Origin: a virus
Reading direction: 5' to 3' (one strand)
Virus record (IMG/VR): IMGVR_UViG_3300027797_000146
Span: 1 to 23,444 of that record
Length of the DNA: 23,444 bases
In this document: positions 20,336 through 23,444 of the stretch, piece by piece
Numbering within the stretch: the stretch's first letter is position 1
Layout: the number at the start of each line of letters is the position of its first letter
Position numbers and translations under genes: made by a program
Notes under the pieces: model-generated
Told to the model about the DNA's origin: nothing
Databases searched by the model: none
What the model saw: the letters and a program-made list of their open reading frames with translations, nothing else

Positions 20336-20356
20336 TTATCCACAGGCTTATCCACA
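20336..20356 (+). promoter_or_regulatory. Two tandem DnaA boxes
   Basis: Perfect TTATCCACA at 20336-20344 and 20348-20356, same orientation, 12 bp apart start to start. Confidence 0.65.
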
Positions 20357-20363
20357 GGGTAAA

Positions 20364-20379
20364 TGTGGTGTATCTCACA
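20364..20379. promoter_or_regulatory. CRP/GlxR-like site, one mismatch
   Basis: TGTGG-TGTATC-TCACA, just before the TTGACT promoter. CGACACGCCG follows at 20382-20391. Confidence 0.45.
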
Positions 20380-20400
20380 TGCGACACGCCGAGGCAAGAT

Positions 20401-20429
20401 TTGACTTTTTGACATTTCTTTGCTATACT
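20401..20429 (+). promoter_or_regulatory. TTGACT...TATACT promoter, plus-strand copy
   Basis: TTGACT, a 17-bp spacer TTTTGACATTTCTTTGC, TATACT. A tandem partner to the TGTCAG promoter 100 bp downstream. Confidence 0.7.
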
Positions 20430-20464
20430 TCTAGTATAACAATTAAATAAGGACAGATAAGGCA

Positions 20465-20515
20465 ATGAGCCTAGCAAATAAATGTGACCAGTATCACAGT
20501 GAGCCTAGCGAATAA
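20465..20515 (+). CDS. Possible 16-codon leader peptide
   Basis: ATG 20465, preceded by ATAAGG, encodes MSLANKCDQYHSEPSE and stop. It lies between the two tandem promoters and encloses the CRP-like site. It may be a leader peptide or chance. Confidence 0.25.
   Translation: MSLANKCDQYHSEPSE
20483..20498. promoter_or_regulatory. CRP/GlxR-like palindrome, perfect
   Basis: TGTGA-CCAGTA-TCACA, centred about 52 bp before the -10 box of the promoter at 20527-20548. Confidence 0.6.
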
Positions 20516-20526
20516 GTGCCCTAAAA

Positions 20527-20548
20527 TGTCAGCCCCCCATGATAGGAT
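20527..20548 (+). promoter_or_regulatory. TGTCAG-type promoter
   Basis: TGTCAG, CCCCCCATGA (ending TGA), TAGGAT. Leader of about 27 nt with GAAAGGAAG before ATG 20582. Confidence 0.65.
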
Positions 20549-20581
20549 TGTCTTATCAACAAAACGAAAGGAAGTCTAAAA

Positions 20582-20779
20582 ATGACTTACACTATAACAC
20601 TAGAAACCTTTTCAGGTTCTACAAAAAAAATCAACCTTGCCTCTAAGGGTGCGGTTGCTCAATTCATCTCAACTTATCCAACTCAATTACCTGTTGGCGT
20701 ATCTGTTAAAGTCGCTTGCGACTCTCTCGGAATTAGTGGCACACTTCGTGGCACTTCAATCCCCTCTAACTCAAACTAA
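20582..20779 (+). CDS. Hypothetical 65-residue protein
   Basis: Good ribosome binding site (AAAGGAAG). MTYTITLETFSGSTKKINLA, then VAQFISTYPTQLPVGVSVKV: two strands, a helix and two strands, typical of a small alpha/beta fold. First gene of the second cluster. No family recognised. Confidence 0.6.
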   Translation: MTYTITLETFSGSTKKINLASKGAVAQFISTYPTQLPVGVSVKVACDSLGISGTLRGTSIPSNSN

Positions 20780-20799
20780 AGAATAGGAAAACTAAAAAA

Positions 20800-21006
20800 A
20801 TGGTACAAATTCCACACTCACTTCACTTCATCACAGAGGTAGACGAAACTCATCCAATAGGAATGCAATTAGTAAACCTTGAGGAATCAATGCGTACAGT
20901 ATTGCTTGAATCAATGCTAAAGGATTTGATTGCGCCTGCTCTCGGTCCAGTACTTGAGGAAATAAATGCTCGTGGCACTTATGCAATTCTTAAGGTGGCC
21001 GAATAA
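20800..21006 (+). CDS. Hypothetical 68-residue helical protein
   Basis: AGGAAAACTAAAAAA precedes the ATG. MVQIPHSLHFITEVDETHPI, then a long helix (VNLEESMRTVLLESMLKDLI) and NARGTYAILKVAE. No cysteines or membrane segment. The last base overlaps the next ATG (TAATG). Confidence 0.6.
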   Translation: MVQIPHSLHFITEVDETHPIGMQLVNLEESMRTVLLESMLKDLIAPALGPVLEEINARGTYAILKVAE

Positions 21007-21191
21007 TGATGACTCGTAAAGACTATGTAGAAACTGCAAAGATTCTAAATAAATTTGCTAATGACATTGACTCAAATGATTTTGACCAATTAATTTTTGA
21101 ATTCAGTGAATGGTTTGCTTCAGATAATCCTAGATTTGATGAAAATAAATTCTATGATGCTTGCGTGGATGGTCTTGAGGTGAATGTATGA
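21006..21191 (+). CDS. Hypothetical 61-residue acidic protein
   Basis: Starts ATGATG at the previous stop. MMTRKDYVETAKILNKFAND followed by acidic helices ending ACVDGLEVNV. The MTRKDY..TA.IL opening is common in small actinophage proteins of unknown function. Confidence 0.6.
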   Translation: MMTRKDYVETAKILNKFANDIDSNDFDQLIFEFSEWFASDNPRFDENKFYDACVDGLEVNV

Positions 21192-21337
21192 TTCTAGACA
21201 CTGGAACGCTAATTGCAATTGTGATTGCTCTTGCTGGATCTGTTGGAATGATGATTGCTTTTTGGAATCGTACAATTCAATTAGAAAAAGAAATTCGCAG
21301 ACTTCAAGTTATGTTGCGAACTGAGCGACTAAAATAA
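21188..21337 (+). CDS. 49-residue membrane/coiled-coil protein
   Basis: It overlaps the previous gene as ATGA. One N-terminal membrane helix (LIAIVIALAGSVGMMIAFW, about 8-26), then a charged coiled coil (RTIQLEKEIRRLQVMLRTER). The layout is that of the 17424-17140 protein in miniature. Could be a membrane anchor, anti-holin or exclusion-type peptide; unproven. Confidence 0.6.
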   Translation: MILDTGTLIAIVIALAGSVGMMIAFWNRTIQLEKEIRRLQVMLRTERLK

Positions 21338-21348
21338 AATAAAAGACC

Positions 21349-21382
21349 TGAGCATGTCTGTGCAAAACTGCTCAAGATTTTT
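21349..21382 (+). terminator. Intrinsic terminator of the 20582-21337 cluster
   Basis: TGAGCA (21349-21354) pairs with TGCTCA (21369-21374), followed by AGATTTTT. CGGGCGTGTCG follows at 21392-21402. Confidence 0.55.
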
Positions 21383-21419
21383 CGACCCGTTCGGGCGTGT
21401 CGTACACAGTTTACGGAAG

Positions 21420-21428
21420 TTATCCACA
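21420..21428 (+). promoter_or_regulatory. DnaA box
   Basis: Perfect TTATCCACA in the context GAAGTTATCCACAGG. Confidence 0.6.
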
Positions 21429-21440
21429 GGCCCAGGATTT

Positions 21441-21456
21441 TGTGAGTTTTATCACA
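21441..21456. promoter_or_regulatory. CRP/GlxR-like palindrome, perfect
   Basis: TGTGA-GTTTTA-TCACA, about 73 bp before the -10 of the next promoter. Confidence 0.6.
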
Positions 21457-21505
21457 TGGCTTGAGCGTCTCAATATTTGGAATTACTAGCGGGTAGGTTG
21501 ATAAA

Positions 21506-21527
21506 TGTCAGACATAAATGGTAGGAT
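21506..21527 (+). promoter_or_regulatory. TGTCAG-type promoter
   Basis: TGTCAG, ACATAAATGG (ending TGG), TAGGAT. This copy lacks the C-run of the other spacers. Confidence 0.6.
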
Positions 21528-21568
21528 TACATAGTAATAATAAATTAACTAAAGAAAGCAGGTTGCTC

Positions 21569-21778
21569 ATGTCAGCAAAACCTTACACAATAGAAAGCCT
21601 CTTAGAGGGAAAACACTATCGCTCACACACTCGCCATGATGAGGGCACTATCTTGTACGCAACAAAGCGTTCAGAGATTTGGTACGGCTCAGATTTTGAG
21701 GCATACGCCATTGAGGTTCGCTCAACCCGTGGAATTAAAAACTTTTGGGCAACAGTAGCCGTAAAGATTGGAGAATAA
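21569..21778 (+). CDS. Hypothetical 69-residue protein
   Basis: Start 21569 (MSAKPYTIESLLEGKHYRSH) chosen for GCAGG upstream; the open frame back to 21518 overlaps the promoter. Basic, with GTILYATKRSEIWYG and a beta-rich end (RGIKNFWATVAVKIGE). First gene of the third cluster. Confidence 0.6.
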   Translation: MSAKPYTIESLLEGKHYRSHTRHDEGTILYATKRSEIWYGSDFEAYAIEVRSTRGIKNFWATVAVKIGE

Positions 21779-21782
21779 ATAA

Positions 21783-21974
21783 ATGGGAAACTTACTAGAC
21801 TTTTTGGTTGATTGCGTTGATTGCAATGATGAGGGTGTCCTCTTTTTTGGTAATGGTGGCGAGGAATACGACTCAGAATTTTGCGATTGCAACAAGGGCG
21901 TGTCTCTTGAAAATGAATACTGCGAATGGTATGCTGAAAGTGTAATGAACGAAAACTATAAGGAGAATAACTAA
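21783..21974 (+). CDS. 63-residue zinc-binding-like protein
   Basis: MGNLLDFLVDCVDCNDEGVL and FCDCNKGVSLENEYCEW: CxxC and CxC pairs about 20 residues apart, strongly acidic. Like the rubredoxin-size zinc peptides common in phages. It overlaps the next gene as TAATG. Confidence 0.6.
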   Translation: MGNLLDFLVDCVDCNDEGVLFFGNGGEEYDSEFCDCNKGVSLENEYCEWYAESVMNENYKENN

Positions 21975-22192
21975 TGAACGAATACCTATACTCAGTTACT
22001 TGTACCTATGACTCATCACCTACGCCTAAATGGGTTGGGCGTTATAGTGACGCTTTATCTGCCGTTGAAGTTTATCAAAAATTTACAGACCACGGCTTTG
22101 CTAATGAATACTCAACAATTAACTTGTCTGAACCTTCAGGCAAAATGCACACAAAAACTTTTTACAAAACAGGAATGGTGGTAACACGATAA
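21974..22192 (+). CDS. Hypothetical 72-residue protein
   Basis: MNEYLYSVTCTYDSSPTPKW, then YSDALSAVEVYQKFTDHG and an end FYKTGMVVTR. Strand-helix-strand fold likely. One-base overlaps with both neighbours. Confidence 0.6.
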   Translation: MNEYLYSVTCTYDSSPTPKWVGRYSDALSAVEVYQKFTDHGFANEYSTINLSEPSGKMHTKTFYKTGMVVTR

Positions 22193-22356
22193 TGGAAATT
22201 TTTGAGTTTAACACTTTTATAGATGTTGAGGCAGAGTCGTATGATGAAGCCATAGATGTCTTTCAATTCCAATTAAAGTATGGAATAAATAAAGATAATG
22301 TTTATGTCGCAGACATAAAGCAATTAACTAACAACAACGAAAGCGTAGAGGTATAA
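22192..22356 (+). CDS. Hypothetical 54-residue acidic protein
   Basis: TAATG overlap with the previous gene. MEIFEFNTFIDVEAESYDEA, then DVFQFQLKYGINKDNVYVAD: beta-alpha-beta pattern (a 'v.AeS.deAi..f' helix as in small phage domains). No function known. Confidence 0.55.
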   Translation: MEIFEFNTFIDVEAESYDEAIDVFQFQLKYGINKDNVYVADIKQLTNNNESVEV

Positions 22357-22359
22357 ATA

Positions 22360-22683
22360 ATGGGACACAATACAGCGATGGACTTAGCAGAAAACTTAGA
22401 CATAAGCCTTGAACAGGCTATTGGCTATCACTTACAGGGTAATCACTATCCACCCGTTCCGCTTTCTATGGTGCAACCTTGCATTGATGCTATTGATGCA
22501 TACCATGAAAATGATGCCATGCGCCAGATTGCTATGCCAGACGGAGTATTCTATAAGGGAATGAGCCACGCTCCAGCGTTTGCAATTATTGAACAACACC
22601 ACTTAGACCCATGGTTGCCACAAGATGTTGCAGACTATTGGGAAGAAGATGCAGGCTATGAGTTAGGATTGGGATTAGAATAA
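22360..22683 (+). CDS. Hypothetical 107-residue protein, actinophage type
   Basis: The largest gene of the cluster. MGHNTAMDLAENLDISLEQA, then YHLQGNHYPPVPLSMVQPCI and EDAGYELGLGLE. The 'HLQGNHYPPVP..M' segment reminds me of conserved actinophage hypothetical proteins. Acidic, mostly helical. 3-nt gap upstream. Confidence 0.6.
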   Translation: MGHNTAMDLAENLDISLEQAIGYHLQGNHYPPVPLSMVQPCIDAIDAYHENDAMRQIAMPDGVFYKGMSHAPAFAIIEQHHLDPWLPQDVADYWEEDAGYELGLGLE

Positions 22684-22923
22684 ATGACTGCTACAATGGT
22701 AAATATGGAATTGATCCACGCAGATAACTTAACACCAGACCAGGTAATGCTTGGTGATTTAATTAAAATTGGTAACGACATTGTTGAAGTTATTTTTATT
22801 GAGTGTGACTCAACGGGAGATAACTATGACATACAAACCGAAAACGAATTTGGTGAAAAAGAAATGACTCAGTATAGTTACACTGATTTAATTTCGTTGT
22901 ATGTTTTTATTCAAGAAGAATAA
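22684..22923 (+). CDS. Hypothetical 79-residue beta-barrel-like protein
   Basis: Directly follows the previous stop. NLTPDQVMLGDLIKIGNDIV then EVIFIECDSTG and ENEFGEKEM: the 'GD.i...d..veV' pattern of small SH3-like barrels in actinophages. Last gene before a terminator. Confidence 0.6.
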   Translation: MTATMVNMELIHADNLTPDQVMLGDLIKIGNDIVEVIFIECDSTGDNYDIQTENEFGEKEMTQYSYTDLISLYVFIQEE

Positions 22924-22931
22924 CTAAAAAG

Positions 22932-22960
22932 ATTTTGTGTGCTTCCCCGCACAAAATTTT
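22932..22960 (+). terminator. Intrinsic terminator of the 21569-22923 cluster
   Basis: ATTTTGTG (22932-22939) pairs with CACAAAAT (22950-22957), followed by a short T run. CGGGCGTGGCG lies next at 22971-22981. Confidence 0.65.
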
Positions 22961-22995
22961 CGAACGCACTCGGGCGTGGCGGATTTACGTAAGAT

Positions 22996-23024
22996 TTGAC
23001 ATTTTCCCACGATTCTGGTAAGAT
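22996..23024 (+). promoter_or_regulatory. Consensus promoter, leaderless start
   Basis: TTGACA (22996-23001), 17-bp spacer ending TGG, TAAGAT (23019-23024), then 5 nt to ATG 23030. Confidence 0.7.
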
Positions 23025-23029
23025 TAAGT

Positions 23030-23170
23030 ATGAAAAAAAATGCTGAGGAATTACGCAGGCTTATGGAATTACGCCGTAGTAACGCTGCCTCTGCCGTACC
23101 AAATAAAAAGAAATATGACAGAAAAAAATGTCAGTCCCTTATGCTAAAATTAAAGAAAGAAAGCGAGTAA
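23030..23170 (+). CDS. 46-residue very basic protein
   Basis: MKKNAEELRRLMELRRSNAA, then a lysine/arginine-rich end (KKKYDRKK, KLKKESE). Could bind nucleic acid. Its start coincides with the predicted transcript start. The 3' part contains a TGTCAG-type promoter for the next gene. Confidence 0.55.
   Translation: MKKNAEELRRLMELRRSNAASAVPNKKKYDRKKCQSLMLKLKKESE
23129..23150 (+). promoter_or_regulatory. TGTCAG-type promoter inside a coding region
   Basis: TGTCAG, TCCCTTATGC (ending TGC), TAAAAT, lying within the basic-protein gene. The start would be near 23157, giving a leader of about 20 nt for ATG 23177. Confidence 0.5.
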
Positions 23171-23176
23171 CCCACC

Positions 23177-23444
23177 ATGACTCAACTACTAAGAAGCAAA
23201 GATAGGAAAGTAACTAATGCCGTCTCACCAAATGGAAAAACCCCAACAATTGCCAACACTTTCGGCCTACCCGCAGGAAAGGCTTATTCATGCCCTGGCG
23301 CTACGACTGTCTGTGAGACTGTTTGCTACGCAGGCAAATTGGAAAAGGTATTCCCAACAGTAAAGAAAAACTTATTACATAATTGGGAGTTACTAAAAGA
23401 CGCAGATCTTAATACTATGGAAGCGTTACTAACTCAAATGATAA
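23177..23444 (+). CDS. GP88-family phage protein, partial
   Basis: The frame is open to the window edge (89 codons); the C-terminus is missing. MTQLLRSKDRKVTNAVSPNG, then TFGLPAGKAYSCPGATTVCETVCYAGK. The 'LPAG..CPGAT..C...CYA' cysteine motif is that of the 'gene product 88' domain of mycobacteriophages and other actinophages, whose function is unknown. The conserved cysteines suggest a metal or Fe-S site. It is led by a TGTCAG-type promoter in the upstream gene, with no strong Shine-Dalgarno sequence. Confidence 0.7.
   Translation, partial: MTQLLRSKDRKVTNAVSPNGKTPTIANTFGLPAGKAYSCPGATTVCETVCYAGKLEKVFPTVKKNLLHNWELLKDADLNTMEALLTQMI

Larger units (their letters stand above)
20465..20518. repeat. 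20-bp direct repeat flanking a CRP-like site
   Basis: ATGAGCCTAGCAAATAAATG (20465-20484) and GTGAGCCTAGCGAATAAGTG (20499-20518) differ at three positions and flank the palindrome at 20483-20498. Confidence 0.7.

Noticed and set aside
21518-21568. N-terminal extension of the 21569 gene
   Set aside because: The upstream ATG overlaps the -10 region of a TGTCAG-type promoter; a ribosome binding site precedes the inner ATG.

Overview
The window looks like part of the genome of a tailed bacteriophage. It has a low GC content (roughly 35-40% by eye) and dense, overlapping genes. There are several tail-fibre or adhesin-like proteins, an exported lysozyme-like lysin, and a long train of very small genes. 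Several features point to an actinobacterial, probably aquatic, host: LtfC-like beta-sandwich proteins, a GP88-like protein, many operon heads with a -10 box about 6 nt from the ATG (leaderless mRNAs), and TGTGA-N6-TCACA sites like those of actinobacterial Crp/GlxR. The host assignment is inference, because no host gene is present.

Positions 1-16.9 kb hold the adsorption and decoration region, almost entirely on the minus strand. It contains a partial fibre with LTNKT repeats, several small virion-like proteins, and two related three-gene cassettes at 6220-3871 and 8725-6319. Each cassette encodes a FN3/glycine-rich adhesin, a small assembly-like protein and a sulfotransferase, behind an almost identical promoter and leader. 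From 14.7 to 9.8 kb, a threonine-rich mucin-like protein is followed by a zinc-ribbon protein, a radical SAM/SPASM enzyme, a GlcNAc-transferase-like protein and an NAD-dependent epimerase. From 16.9 to 14.1 kb are collagen-like and beta-sandwich fibre proteins. Two plus-strand genes interrupt this region: the lysin, with its own promoter and terminator, and a glycosyltransferase.

Positions 16.9-19.3 kb form a control region. It carries a membrane/coiled-coil protein, two plus-strand small genes, and five very short minus-strand genes, of which two encode cysteine-rich peptides.

Positions 19.2-23.4 kb hold plus-strand clusters of tiny genes, often overlapping by ATGA or TAATG, ending with the start of a GP88-family gene. 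Clusters are separated by a recurring intergenic module. Its parts are an intrinsic terminator, a CGGGCGTGTCG-type motif, one or two perfect DnaA boxes (TTATCCACA), a TGTGA-N6-TCACA palindrome, and a promoter of the form AATGTCAG-N7-TGN-TAnnAT. This repeated module and the sulfation/glycosylation gene set are the most interesting content of the window.
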